A DNA stretch of 37,535 bases from an uncultured Anaerococcus sp. (lineage in GTDB: Bacteria > Bacillota > Clostridia > Tissierellales > Peptoniphilaceae), in contig CALUCE010000020.1 in assembly GCA_943914475.1 (NCBI GenBank), forward strand, positions 1-37,535, in the 5' to 3' direction. The notes under the pieces were generated by a model. The model searched no databases. It was not told the origin of the DNA and saw nothing but the letters and a program-made list of their open reading frames with translations. This document shows, in pieces, positions 14,728 to 23,280 of the stretch. The number at the start of each line of letters is the position of its first letter. Position 1 is the first letter of the stretch. Made by a program: the position numbers and the translations under genes.

Positions 14728-16590
14728 TTATTTTTTCAAGATATCTCCTATTAGGTAACCAGATGTTATAGCCCAACCTACGTCGGCTCCTGGTACAGAA
14801 TCATCTCCTCTAACTCCACCAGCTGTATCACCTACAGCATAAAGTCCTTCGATTACCTCTCCGTCTTTATTTATTACTTGAAGATCTGTATTTATCTTTA
14901 GTCCTCCAAGGGTTGTTGCATATCTTGGTTTTTGTTCTACAAGGTAGTATGGACCTTGGCCAATTTTTTCCTTTAGATAGTCGGCTGGTCTTCCGAAGTC
15001 TTCGTCTTTGCCGTTTTCTACAAAGCCGTTATATCTTTCTATAGTATCTTCTAGACCCTTGGCATCTACTTCAACTATATTGCATACTTCCTCGATTGTT
15101 TCTCCGTGAGCGAATACTGGTCCTTCTTCACCATTATTTTCTAACCATGTATCAAGCATTTCTTGGGAAATACCTGTACCTGGTATTTTTGATGAGAAGG
15201 TATCAAAAGTATTTTGGTCCATTAGTAAGAAAAGAGTTGAGTCTTCTTGTTCTTCTTGTTTTTTAACTATAGAGATTCCTGGACCTCTTTCGTTAACTAC
15301 TCTTTGACCCTTTCTATCTACCAATATTCCACTTTGATCCCATGCTGCCATAGAACCATTGTAGGTAGATTTTGCTATACCTGGCATCCATTCAACACCA
15401 TTTTCAAATAGCTCTACATATCCCATATTTACTGTATCAGCTCCAGCTTCTTGGCCAAGTTTTAGCCCATCTCCATTGGCAAGGGCTGCACCATAGTAAA
15501 CAAAGTTATATAACTCTTCTGGTAGGAGGTCTTTTTCTGAACCATATCCACCAGCTCCAAGAACAACAGCATCTGCTTTGATGGTGTAGGTATTGCCTTC
15601 ATTGTCTTTGGCTTCTACTCCCACAACCTTATCACCATCCATAATTAGGTTTTCTGCTCTTGTGTTAAGCTTTAAATCCACATCTGTTTGGTCAAGCTTT
15701 GCCTTGTAGGCATCCATAAGGCCTTTTCCTGCTCCTTCATAGATCATTGCCCTATCGATTTTATTCTCTCCAAGCTCTGTCAAACTTTCTGGTGCCTTTG
15801 CTCCAACATAGTCAAGAGTCCAGTCAGTCGACTCTCCCATTTTTTCTGTGTAAAGTTTTAAAAGCTCTGGAACAGATTTCTCATTTCCATTGGCAAACAT
15901 ATCATCATAGCAAGCTTCTGGAGTATCGTTATCTACCCCAAGCTCTTTTTGGATTTTTGATCCTGTTACTATAGAAAATCCACCAGAAAGGGCTGTGTGT
16001 CCCCCAATCATGGCACTCTTCTCCAAAAGAATAACTGACATACCAGCTTGGTCTGCTGACAAGGCTGCTGATGCTCCACCTGCACCTGCTCCCACAACAA
16101 GTACATCTGTATCAAGGTCAAAGTGTTCGCCTTTTTTCTTGGCTACTTCTTTTTTAAGCATGGACGGATCTCCATTGGCCTTTGTTATAGCATCTTCAAC
16201 AGCTCTTTTTAAAGCATTTGATGTAACTGTAGCTCCAGCTATGGAATCAACATTTAGACTTTGCTCTTCAACTATTTCTTTTGGCATTTTGTCAAAAGCT
16301 TCTCCAGCTAAATGTTCTGTTTCCTCAGACTCAACCACGTCTATGCCAAGGATTTCATCTTTGGAAAATTCTACCTCTACCTCAACAGTTCCATTGTGGC
16401 CTTGGGCTTTGCCTATGTACTTACCTTCATCGAAAGCCACTTCAGACAAATCATTAGCTTTTGCCTCATCTGATACGCTTACCTTTGTCTCCTGGCTTGC
16501 TGGTGAGCTGGATGTGGTATCGTTTGAATTACATCCAACCAGGGAAGCCATAAGTGTCATCGATAAAAGTGTACCGAATACTTTTTTCAT
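14728..16590 (-). CDS. Extracellular FMN-binding/FAD flavoprotein reductase lipoprotein (fumarate reductase-like, 620 aa)
   Basis: A lipoprotein signal ends SLVGC, with Cys20 the likely lipid-modified residue, so the protein is tethered outside the membrane. Residues about 57-135 form an FMN_bind domain with SIAGATVTS, the kind of motif where ApbE attaches FMN to Thr. Residues 155-620 form an FAD domain of the fumarate reductase/succinate dehydrogenase flavoprotein family (VLVVGAGAGGASAALSA, IGGHTALSGG, GLYAVGDTAGG). Relatives use extracellular electron-transfer chains to reduce small organic acceptors such as fumarate or urocanate. The acceptor here is not evident. No apbE or membrane flavin partner is in the window. 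The gene stands alone, with an excellent promoter upstream and a terminator downstream. Confidence 0.88.
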   Translation of the reverse strand: MKKVFGTLLSMTLMASLVGCNSNDTTSSSPASQETKVSVSDEAKANDLSEVAFDEGKYIGKAQGHNGTVEVEVEFSKDEILGIDVVESEETEHLAGEAFDKMPKEIVEEQSLNVDSIAGATVTSNALKRAVEDAITKANGDPSMLKKEVAKKKGEHFDLDTDVLVVGAGAGGASAALSADQAGMSVILLEKSAMIGGHTALSGGFSIVTGSKIQKELGVDNDTPEACYDDMFANGNEKSVPELLKLYTEKMGESTDWTLDYVGAKAPESLTELGENKIDRAMIYEGAGKGLMDAYKAKLDQTDVDLKLNTRAENLIMDGDKVVGVEAKDNEGNTYTIKADAVVLGAGGYGSEKDLLPEELYNFVYYGAALANGDGLKLGQEAGADTVNMGYVELFENGVEWMPGIAKSTYNGSMAAWDQSGILVDRKGQRVVNERGPGISIVKKQEEQEDSTLFLLMDQNTFDTFSSKIPGTGISQEMLDTWLENNGEEGPVFAHGETIEEVCNIVEVDAKGLEDTIERYNGFVENGKDEDFGRPADYLKEKIGQGPYYLVEQKPRYATTLGGLKINTDLQVINKDGEVIEGLYAVGDTAGGVRGDDSVPGADVGWAITSGYLIGDILKK

Positions 16591-16632
16591 AAATCCCCCT
16601 TATTCTTTATATTATTTATTAACAACAATAAC

Positions 16633-16661
16633 ATTATAATAAGGCGAATTTTCAAAGTCAA
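16633..16661 (-). promoter_or_regulatory. Sigma-A-type promoter of the flavoprotein reductase
   Basis: On the minus strand TTGACT (16656-16661) and TATAAT (16633-16638) are separated by exactly 17 bases and lie about 43 bases before the start codon, which has an AAGGGGG site. Confidence 0.8.
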
Positions 16662-16714
16662 GTTATTAAATTTTTATAAATATTTACAAAAAATATAATC
16701 TTAATTTATAAAAC

Positions 16715-17287
16715 TTAATCTTTAACTTCCCTAAAATCACAAGATAAAAGATGGTCATTTACCATGCCAACAGCTTGAATAAAAGAATATATAACAGTAG
16801 GTCCCACAAAGCTAAAACCTCTCTTTTTCATATCTGATGATATTTTTTGAGAAAGATCTGTTTTTGATGGGACTTGATCAATCGATTCCCAGGAATTTAC
16901 TAGGGGCTTGTTGTCTACAAAGCCCCACAAGTAATCCGAAAAAGACCCAAAGTTCTCTACAACTTTTTGATAGGCCAGTGCGTTTTTCTTTACAGACTTT
17001 ATCTTCAAGGAATTTCTTATTATTCCTTCATCCTCCATAAGTTCCTTTTCTTTTTTCTCATCATAGTTGGCTATGATATCAGGATCAAAACCATCAAAAG
17101 CTCTATCAAATTTATCCATCTTTTTTAAAATAGTAAGCCAGGAGAGCCCTGCCTGCATGGTTTCTAAAATCAACATCCTAAAAAGTTTCTTGTTATCATA
17201 AAGTGGTCTTCCCCATTCTTGGTCATGGTATATTTTTAAAAGTGGATCCTTATTTGCCCAATCACAACGACTAATATTTTTATCCAT
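16715..17287 (-). CDS. tag: DNA-3-methyladenine glycosylase I
   Basis: This enzyme removes 3-methyladenine from alkylated DNA, starting base excision repair in the cytoplasm. The N-terminus has CDWANKDPLLKIYHDQEWG, with Cys8 and His21 as zinc ligands, and the C-terminus has NDHLLSC, giving the other His-x3-Cys pair, as in Escherichia coli Tag. The catalytic/base-pocket Glu lies in LETMQAGLSW (Glu42). The length of 190 residues is typical. It lies between a terminator of the upstream NuoE-like gene and the promoter region of the reductase gene, so it is probably a single-gene unit. Confidence 0.95.
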   Translation of the reverse strand: MDKNISRCDWANKDPLLKIYHDQEWGRPLYDNKKLFRMLILETMQAGLSWLTILKKMDKFDRAFDGFDPDIIANYDEKKEKELMEDEGIIRNSLKIKSVKKNALAYQKVVENFGSFSDYLWGFVDNKPLVNSWESIDQVPSKTDLSQKISSDMKKRGFSFVGPTVIYSFIQAVGMVNDHLLSCDFREVKD

Positions 17288-17315
17288 ATTTCCTTCTTTC
17301 TATAACTAGTCTTTT

Positions 17316-17344
17316 AAAAAAAGCCCTAAAATATTTCTAGGACT
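17316..17344 (-). terminator. Intrinsic terminator after the NuoE-like gene
   Basis: An approximately 11-bp stem with two wobble pairs spans 17322-17344. It is followed on the minus strand by seven T (complement of 17316-17322). Confidence 0.8.
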
Positions 17345-17347
17345 TTC

Positions 17348-17830
17348 TTAATTATTTACTATATCATCAAGTATCTTTTTGGCCTTACCCTTATCCATAT
17401 GGTGATAAAATTCTCCATTTATCATTATATTTGGCCCAAACTTACATTTTTTAAAGCAGTTTTGACTCCTTAGTCTGATTCTACCATCCTTGGAAGTCTC
17501 ATTAAAATCAAGACCCAGAGTAGATTTTACGGTTTTTAAAACTTCCATAGATCCATTTTTGGCACACCTAGGTCCAGTACAGCAGACTATTTCATATTCT
17601 ACTTTTAACTCCTTAACAGATGGAATAAATTTAATAATAGTCTTTATAATCTTCTCATCAAGGCCAAAGGCTTGGGCTATTTGTTTTTGGTGACCTAGAG
17701 ACACAAAAGCAAAATCATCCTGGCAAGCTTTAATAGCAAACTTGGCACCTTCTTGACTCCCAGTCCCAAAATCCTCCACAGCCTCATCAAGTTTTTCTTT
17801 AAATATTATTTCTTCATGTTTATCTGTCAT
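17348..17830 (-). CDS. NuoE-like [2Fe-2S] ferredoxin protein (160 aa)
   Basis: Residues 1-85 are helical and residues 85-160 form a thioredoxin-like [2Fe-2S] domain. Four candidate ligands are in the expected layout: C-x4-C in CCTGPRCAKNG, and C-x3-C in QNCFKKCKFGPNI. This is the arrangement of the NuoE/HydA-associated 24-kDa subunit of NADH dehydrogenases and hydrogenases. In this window it stands alone, with no NuoF, NuoG or hydrogenase gene beside it. It may serve as a free-standing electron carrier or join a complex encoded elsewhere. Both options are inference. Confidence 0.8.
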   Translation of the reverse strand: MTDKHEEIIFKEKLDEAVEDFGTGSQEGAKFAIKACQDDFAFVSLGHQKQIAQAFGLDEKIIKTIIKFIPSVKELKVEYEIVCCTGPRCAKNGSMEVLKTVKSTLGLDFNETSKDGRIRLRSQNCFKKCKFGPNIMINGEFYHHMDKGKAKKILDDIVNN

Positions 17831-17901
17831 GTTTTTTCCTTGTTTTTAATTTTATCATTCCTATAAATATTTTACCCTACTTTAGTCAAATTTTTCCACA
17901 T

Positions 17902-17933
17902 AAAAAGGACTTCCTACTTGAGGTAAAAAGTCC
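17902..17933 (-). terminator. Intrinsic terminator after the EFR1 operon
   Basis: GGACTT and AAGTCC arms enclose a nested TACCT/AGG pairing. On the minus strand five T follow. It lies just downstream of the EFR1-type gene. Confidence 0.7.
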
Positions 17934-17950
17934 CCTATATATGTAATATT

Positions 17951-18715
17951 TTATTCTTTTGTATTTATAAGCTTGGAAAGTAAGTACCTATCCTTGCCCA
18001 CAGTCTTTTTTCCGTATTCTATGGCTCCATAGGGACACTTTGATAGACAGGCGGCACAGTGGGTGCAGTTTCCATTCCGAACTGGGAGTCCATCTTTGTA
18101 AGTAATATTATTTAAAACGCAGACCTTTTGGCAAACTCCGCACTTAGTGCACTTGTCTGTATGGTAGAACTTCTTAACTTTTACTATAAATTTAAAAAAT
18201 ATGTCATTTACCAAAGATGAGTAGAATCTATCTAAAAGACTTACCTTTTTTCTAGGAAAATCTTCTCCATTTTTTATATATGCTCCTGCTCTTTTTATTT
18301 CGTTTTCTGCCTTTTTTATGATCTTTCTGTTTGTCTGGTCTGAATCTAGGTCAAAGAGCATGAGGTAATTTTCTGGCATCTGGATACCATAAAGTCCTTT
18401 ATAGTTTAGGCCTAATGGTTCTAGGTCTTTCTTTATGTATTTTTGGCTATTTCCTGCTGATGAACCGAAGTTCATTAGAAGGTAGAAATTTTTGTTTCCT
18501 GAAAAATTTGCCTTCTTTATATATGCTGATAGAAACCTTGGCACTCTCCAACCATAGGTTGGGCATACAAGAACAAAGGGTTTTTCTGAATGAAAATTTC
18601 CTTTTTTACTTTCCTTAATATAGGAAAACAAGTCTACTACTTTATCTTCTAGGATATGTCCTAATTTTTGAGCTAAAAATTTAGAATTTCCTGTTCCTGA
18701 AAAAAATAAGATCAT
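17951..18715 (-). CDS. EFR1-type flavodoxin/ferredoxin protein (254 aa)
   Basis: The N-terminus is flavodoxin-like, with the FMN phosphate loop MILFFSGTGNS and a later CPTYGWRVPRF segment. The C-terminus (about 175-235) carries two [4Fe-4S] motifs, CTKCGVCQKVC and CTHCAACLSKCPYGAI. This domain order is that of EFR1-family proteins, which are thought to shuttle electrons between iron-sulfur and flavin centres in anaerobes. The partner is unknown. It is the last gene of a minus-strand operon running from the ATP-grasp gene, 27 bases after the GNAT gene. Confidence 0.88.
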   Translation of the reverse strand: MILFFSGTGNSKFLAQKLGHILEDKVVDLFSYIKESKKGNFHSEKPFVLVCPTYGWRVPRFLSAYIKKANFSGNKNFYLLMNFGSSAGNSQKYIKKDLEPLGLNYKGLYGIQMPENYLMLFDLDSDQTNRKIIKKAENEIKRAGAYIKNGEDFPRKKVSLLDRFYSSLVNDIFFKFIVKVKKFYHTDKCTKCGVCQKVCVLNNITYKDGLPVRNGNCTHCAACLSKCPYGAIEYGKKTVGKDRYLLSKLINTKE

Positions 18716-18742
18716 ATGTCTACCTCTTTATTAAAATTTAAA

Positions 18743-19258
18743 CTATGCTTTTAAGCTCTTTTCTATCAAGACCAAATTTACTCCAGGAATATTGTTAAAT
18801 ACTGTAGGAACTATAGCAACTTCCTTGTAGCCCAAACTTTTGTATAGGTTTCTTGCCTTGAAGTTTTTCTCGTTGGTGTCCAAACGAAGCTCATACCAGC
18901 CCTTGGACTTGGCATAGTCTTCATAAAATCTTATAAAGTCCTTGCCTATACCCTTGCCTTTCTCTTCTGGTAAGACTACCAAGGTATGGATCACACAGAC
19001 TTCAACATCGGATACTTCATTTTCCCATTTTGTCTTATAGTAGGCATCATCTTGGATTTGGTTAATAATAGCTGCGGCTAAAATTTTTCCTTTATCTTCA
19101 TAGACAAAAAGATCTCCACGGTCTAGGGCATCCGCCGCTGTTTTTCTTGTAGGGTAGACATCCTTTATCCAACCAATGGATGAATCTTTCTGGTCATGGA
19201 TTTTCCTGTATATTTCTGCCACACTATCTATATCTGATTTTTTTGCTTTTCTTATCAT
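18743..19258 (-). CDS. GNAT family N-acetyltransferase (171 aa)
   Basis: This is a cytoplasmic acyl-CoA-dependent acetyltransferase. The fold is shown by the N-terminal IRKAKKSDIDSVAEIYRKIH, the acetyl-CoA loop LVVLPEEKGKGIGKDFIRF (the R/Q-x-x-G-x-G/A motif) and the ARNLYKSLGYKEV ending. The substrate cannot be predicted. It lies 41 bases downstream of the broken ybaK gene and 27 bases before the EFR1 gene. Confidence 0.88.
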   Translation of the reverse strand: MIRKAKKSDIDSVAEIYRKIHDQKDSSIGWIKDVYPTRKTAADALDRGDLFVYEDKGKILAAAIINQIQDDAYYKTKWENEVSDVEVCVIHTLVVLPEEKGKGIGKDFIRFYEDYAKSKGWYELRLDTNEKNFKARNLYKSLGYKEVAIVPTVFNNIPGVNLVLIEKSLKA

Positions 19259-19299
19259 GACTTTAGCTACTTTCTTTTATAAGAATTCTTAGGCTTTTC

Positions 19300-19769
19300 T
19301 TAGTCCCATCCCTTACAAAGATCTACCCATTCTTTATAATTGGAGTATTTTTCAAGCTCTGGGATGGTAAGTTCTATGGCGCTATTGGCAGAGCCTGCGG
19401 CTGGGAAGATTGTTTCAAATCTTTTTAAAGATTCATCCAGATAAACTTCCACTCCTTCATTAAAGCAAAGGGACAAATTCCTCCTACAGCATGGCCTATC
19501 ATGTCTTGGCATTCATCTGGGCTAAGCATTTTTGGTTTTGTGGAAAATTTCTTTTTATAGGATGGATTATCTATCCTTGTATCTCCTGCTGCTATGATTA
19601 ATATTGGCTTGTCGTCAACTTTAAAGGCTAGGCTTTTGGCTATTCTTTGAGGCTCAGTATTTAAAGCCTTGGCAGCAAGGTCTACTGTGGCTGATGATAC
19701 TTCAAATTCTTGGATCCTATCTTCTATACCGTATTCTTTAAAATATTCTTTTACTTTTTCTACAGACAT
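19300..19769 (-). pseudogene. ybaK: YbaK/EbsC-type aminoacyl-tRNA deacylase, frameshifted
   Basis: The first reading frame gives the N-terminal two-thirds of a YbaK/ProX-like trans-editing protein (VDLAAKALNTEPQRIAKSL, DNPSYKKKF, MIGHAVGGICPFAL), then runs out of frame. The C-terminal third continues one frame away (NEGVEVYLDESLKRF, FPAAGSANSAIELT). The shift lies near 19458-19465, where one missing A in a TTTAA(A)TGAAGG context would restore FALNEGV. The repaired protein would have about 156 residues, normal for the family, which clears mischarged tRNA-Pro or similar. It follows the ATP-grasp gene by nine bases. A real mutation and a homopolymer read error are both possible. Confidence 0.88.
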
Positions 19770-19778
19770 ATATCCTCC

Positions 19779-21014
19779 TTAGTTTTCTTCTTTATAATAT
19801 TCCTTGTAGTGTTTGATGGAACCGTACTTACGTCTAAAATATCTCATCTTTCTTTTTAGGGAAAAATCATGAGGATTATTTATGGTAAAGACATAGCCGT
19901 TACTTAAAAGTTTATCAATAGTTTGATGATATTTGGGCTCTGTGTATTTTTTTAGAAGTTTTGGATGGGCATTCATCCAGATTTTTTGGGTCTTTTTGTG
20001 GTAGTAAACCTCTTCTTCAAATCCTAAATCCATCAGGTCTCTAATATAAAAGTCCAAGGTGTTTAAACCTCCTGCTGCCATAAAATAATGGGATTGAGGA
20101 AGTCTAAGGTTCATCTCAAAGGCCTTGAAGGTCTTATCTCTAGGGTCATACTTTAGGTCAATATTTGAAAAACCAGTATAGGCTAAGTCTTCTAGTTTTT
20201 TCCTATAAAAATCAAATAAGTCTGGCATAGGCTTGGTATAGATAGCATCGTGGTTACCAATTCTTAAAGGAAGTGGATCGGAAATCAAAGTTTGCCCATA
20301 GGCCATCATCCTCACCTTGCCATTTTTGTCAGAATAGGCATTTAATGAGCCTTGGTTGGATGAAGGGCCTGGTATATATTCTTGGACTAGCATAGTTCCA
20401 TCATAACCATGGCCATAGATTAGGTCCACCGCTTCCTTTAGTTCCTTGTCATTATGGATGGTATAAACCTTATATTTGTTTGGAAAATGAAGCTTTACAT
20501 AGGATATAGAATCGTTGGGTTTTAAAATTAGCGGAAACTTTAAAGCCAAGCCTTCCAAATCCTCTGGCGAATCTATAAGCTCATATTTGGGATAGGGTAT
20601 ATCCATTTTATTACAAGTTTGGTAGAAATCTATCTTGTTTTCTAGTTTTTCATTTAAATCAAGCCTTGGTATATTAAACTTGTAATACTTTCCAAGGGCT
20701 TCCTTATTCTTGCTTAAAAGTTGAGAATACTCATCTCCACAAGGAATTATTATAAGATTTGCATCCTTATTTTCTTTGGCATAGGTTATCAGAGAATCAA
20801 GGAAAATATCATTTTTCGCAAAATTCTTAATAACTTTTCTTTGCAAAATTTTGGAATCATCTGTTGCCGTAAGTGTATCTTGGCAAAAAAGCATGGGCCT
20901 TATACCATAATTATCATCTAATATTCTTGCAATTCCGTAGGCATTTTCGTCTGAGCCTAGGACTACAAATTTAACCTTTAAATCTTTTAGTAGGTCTTTT
21001 GAAATGTTTTTCAT
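19779..21014 (-). CDS. ATP-grasp carboxylate-amine ligase, D-aspartate ligase-like (411 aa)
   Basis: The protein has an N-terminal pre-ATP-grasp Rossmann-like part (FVVLGSDENAYGIARIL), an ATP-grasp lid and lysine (FPLILKPNDS), a glycine-rich loop region (YGHGYDGTMLVQEYIPG) and metal-binding residues near FEMNLRLPQSHY. Its length and N-terminal motif resemble D-aspartate ligases that activate D-Asp for the peptidoglycan cross-bridge, such as Aslfm of Enterococcus faecium. D-Asp or related bridges are known in Gram-positive anaerobic cocci. The substrate is an inference, and other amino-acid ligases of this fold are possible. AGAAGGAG precedes the ATG. It is the first gene of its operon. Confidence 0.72.
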   Translation of the reverse strand: MKNISKDLLKDLKVKFVVLGSDENAYGIARILDDNYGIRPMLFCQDTLTATDDSKILQRKVIKNFAKNDIFLDSLITYAKENKDANLIIIPCGDEYSQLLSKNKEALGKYYKFNIPRLDLNEKLENKIDFYQTCNKMDIPYPKYELIDSPEDLEGLALKFPLILKPNDSISYVKLHFPNKYKVYTIHNDKELKEAVDLIYGHGYDGTMLVQEYIPGPSSNQGSLNAYSDKNGKVRMMAYGQTLISDPLPLRIGNHDAIYTKPMPDLFDFYRKKLEDLAYTGFSNIDLKYDPRDKTFKAFEMNLRLPQSHYFMAAGGLNTLDFYIRDLMDLGFEEEVYYHKKTQKIWMNAHPKLLKKYTEPKYHQTIDKLLSNGYVFTINNPHDFSLKRKMRYFRRKYGSIKHYKEYYKEEN

Positions 21015-21095
21015 TTCTGCTCCTTCTATGTAAACTTAATCTTATCCTTTATTGTACACTATTATTAAACTTAGGCTATAGGATTCCAAAGAGAA

Positions 21096-21125
21096 AAGAT
21101 CCCCACCACTAAGGATAAGGATCTT
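21096..21125 (-). terminator. Intrinsic terminator after the membrane-protein pseudogene
   Basis: The arms AAGATCC and GGATCTT enclose a loop of about 16 bases, and T-rich sequence follows on the minus strand. It overlaps the end of the pseudogene. Confidence 0.6.
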
Positions 21126-22061
21126 AAAGATTTGAGAAATTCATAGCAAAAATATTAGGATCTTTTTCTAAATAAAGAATGTCAATCTTTCTTTTCTGTA
21201 TTTGTTCAACTTCCTCAACATCGGCTAGCATTTTGATAGTCTTATATATGGGCTCTCCCTCATCTTCCCATTCTATCTCAAGTATATAGAGGGGGTGATC
21301 ACTTGTAGCAGTATTTTTTCTCTTGAAAGACCTTATATATCCAGGACTAGATTTTCCGTAAAGAATTAATTCTTCAAAACGACCCTTGGAGTTTTTGCCT
21401 AGGAAGTCATAAAAACAGATAAGGTAGTCTCCATCAGACCTATCTCCACTTATATTTAAAAGAAAGATAGTAAAAAGAGGTAACCATACCCCAAGGATGG
21501 ATAGGACTTATAAACCTCCATCCATAGCCCTCACTCTGGAAATGGTAGGATAAAAGGAAATAAATAACCATATATATATAAAGTTAAAGGCAAACCAAAA
21601 GTTTTCTAATGGACTTTGTCTACTTTCAAATCTTATACCAGAAATCGTCAGGGCAGGTTTGATAGGCTCACGATTTAGCTTTAGAGCCAAGTAGATCCAG
21701 CTTCATATTTTTGTCCATAGGGTTTTTCGATTTTAATCTCAAGTTTTACCCTTACGGTATTTCCAGCAAGGTTAAGAAACTCAATCAAAAGCCCCTCCAC
21801 AGGCTTTTCCTCATAATCACCACGATATACATTTTCAAGAATTTTGGCCCTTACAGATTTTCCTTTACTTTGAACTTGGTAGTGTTTTCTTTCCATTTCT
21901 TCTGGTTTTTTAACAATTTCTCTGATTTTAAGTGCACACCATATCCAAAATATAAAGCCTAAAATTAAGCAAAGAGTAGAAAAAACAGGGGTCATCCTGA
22001 CGGCATCTACAGCCAGAAATAGCAAGGGGAATACATATATTAGCATAAATAAAAATATCAT
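21124..22061 (-). pseudogene. Membrane protein gene with frameshift and in-frame stop
   Basis: The conceptual protein starts with two hydrophobic segments (FMLIYVFPLLFLAVDAV and FSTLCLILGFIFWIWCAL), then a beta-rich part (RAKILENVYRGDYEE, VRVKLEIKIEKPYG). Near 21688-21695 the frame is lost (GSTWL-stop). The adjacent frame continues ALKLNREPIKPALTIS and another membrane segment, until a TAA at 21508-21510. The same frame then resumes with VLSILGVWLPLFTIFLL, a soluble tail and MNFSNL before TAA at 21124. Two independent lesions favour a true pseudogene. The layout loosely resembles DUF3592-type membrane proteins. I cannot name the function. It follows the lipoprotein gene by four bases. Confidence 0.78.
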
Positions 22062-22065
22062 AAAT

Positions 22066-22905
22066 CTACATCTCTTCTTTGCTTATCAAATTTCCTTCCA
22101 TATCAAAAACCATATAAACTTCCTTATCCTTGCCTATGACAGTAATATTAAAGGCTGGATCTTCAGCTACATAGGAAGTAGAGCTAATGTAGTTAATACC
22201 AAACCATGGATCTGAAGTAATATCATAGTCCCTATAATCTCCCATGTCCCTTAGGCAATCTTTTGCAACTTTCATAATCTTAGTTAAACTTTCCCATGGA
22301 TAGGTCTTTAGGCTTAACTTTTCTAAACTTTGGTCAGGAGTAAAATTCTCAAAGGGAGTTTTGGTCCATTCTTTGTTTTCATGTGAATAGTAATAGGTGG
22401 CTATATCCTTGGGATCTTCTGGATTTATCAAGTCAAAATAGAAAAATGATGAAAAGGTAGAAAATTTCCCATAATATAAACTTGCATCATCCCAGCCTTT
22501 TTCCTTTAAAAAATCGTCGATAATCTTTTCTACCTTTTCAGGATGCAAAAGAAAATCATGAGCTTCCTTTTTTTCTATAAGATCAAATATCTCTTCTTCT
22601 GTAAGATAGCGATTTATGTCATTTTCCCACATATAGGAAGTGATATAGGACTTCAAATCTTGAGAAAACTCAAAACCTGCCTTGTCTTCAGCATCTCCTA
22701 TAAAGTCTTCACTAGGCAGGGTATAATTTGACTGGTCTATAAAAATCCTAGAAAACTTTTTAAGGCTACTTTCCTCTACATCCTTGGACTCTTTTCTGGG
22801 AACTGGCTCCCTAAAAATATCTTCTATGGCTTGGTTTATAGGCTGGCAAGATGCAGAAAAAATCATTGTTAAAGTTAAGAGCAAGCCTAGGGCTGTTTTT
22901 TTCAT
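22066..22905 (-). CDS. Lipoprotein of unknown function (279 aa)
   Basis: A short signal sequence ends in a lipobox-like FSASC, so Cys20 is the likely lipid anchor and the protein sits on the outer face of the membrane. The mature part is rich in charged and aromatic residues, with no motif I recognise. The C-terminus (FNITVIGKDKEVYMVFDMEG) looks like a beta-rich PepSY- or NTF2-like fold, but that is a guess. AGGAGATA precedes the ATG. The gene lies between a 50-residue membrane protein (27 bases upstream) and the disrupted membrane protein (4 bases downstream), so the three were likely one functional unit. Confidence 0.8.
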   Translation of the reverse strand: MKKTALGLLLTLTMIFSASCQPINQAIEDIFREPVPRKESKDVEESSLKKFSRIFIDQSNYTLPSEDFIGDAEDKAGFEFSQDLKSYITSYMWENDINRYLTEEEIFDLIEKKEAHDFLLHPEKVEKIIDDFLKEKGWDDASLYYGKFSTFSSFFYFDLINPEDPKDIATYYYSHENKEWTKTPFENFTPDQSLEKLSLKTYPWESLTKIMKVAKDCLRDMGDYRDYDITSDPWFGINYISSTSYVAEDPAFNITVIGKDKEVYMVFDMEGNLISKEEM

Positions 22906-22932
22906 ATTATCTCCTAATTTTTCCTAGTGTTT

Positions 22933-23085
22933 TTAATGGTAAAGTAACCTATAGGCGAAAAATAGTGCCAAGCCAATTTCAAGTACTATAAGTCCTAGCT
23001 TTTGTTTGCCAGTTAGTGATTTTCTTGTTCCTGTAAATACTACTAGTAAGATAAGTCCAGTTATAGAAGTAAGCCAAACTGTCAT
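22933..23085 (-). CDS. Small two-helix membrane protein (50 aa)
   Basis: A clear AAAGGAGGA site five bases before an ATG opens a frame of 50 residues ending in TAA. It starts MTVWLTSITGLILLVVF, has a short basic loop (TRKSLTGKQK), and then a second hydrophobic stretch (LGLIVLEIGLALFFAY). Two membrane helices with a basic loop are likely. No family is recognised. A good promoter lies just upstream and the lipoprotein gene follows 27 bases later, so it probably heads that operon. Confidence 0.72.
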   Translation of the reverse strand: MTVWLTSITGLILLVVFTGTRKSLTGKQKLGLIVLEIGLALFFAYRLLYH

Positions 23086-23131
23086 AAGTCCTCCTTTGAT
23101 GAATTTTCTATCTGAAAATTTATTCTTTAAT

Positions 23132-23160
23132 ATTATGTGAAATCTTTAAAACTTTATCAA
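23132..23160 (-). promoter_or_regulatory. Promoter of the small membrane protein/lipoprotein operon
   Basis: On the minus strand TTGATA (23155-23160) and CATAAT (23132-23137) are 17 bases apart, about 47 bases upstream of the 50-residue gene. Confidence 0.65.
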
Positions 23161-23229
23161 TATCTTGTAAATTTCTTTACTTAGATAATATTTACCCACT
23201 ATAAAAAGCCTTCAACCTTATTTTTTCAC

Positions 23230-23275
23230 AAAAAAAGAGAGGCAAATCCCCTCTTTTTTTCTGGATTTACCTCTC
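23230..23275 (-). terminator. Strong intrinsic terminator of the butyrate operon
   Basis: A 13-bp stem pairs 23237-23249 with 23263-23275 (one wobble). On the minus strand seven T follow. It lies six bases after the CoA-transferase stop codon. Confidence 0.92.
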
Positions 23276-23280
23276 TTATC

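Noticed and set aside
15995..16639. 214-residue plus-strand gene
   Set aside because: It lies wholly antisense to the well-supported flavoprotein reductase, is Ser/Thr-rich as expected for a shadow frame, and has no credible start signals.
21508..21690. Independent 60-residue gene
   Set aside because: It is the middle piece of the membrane-protein pseudogene, continuous in frame with sequence on the far side of the TAA.
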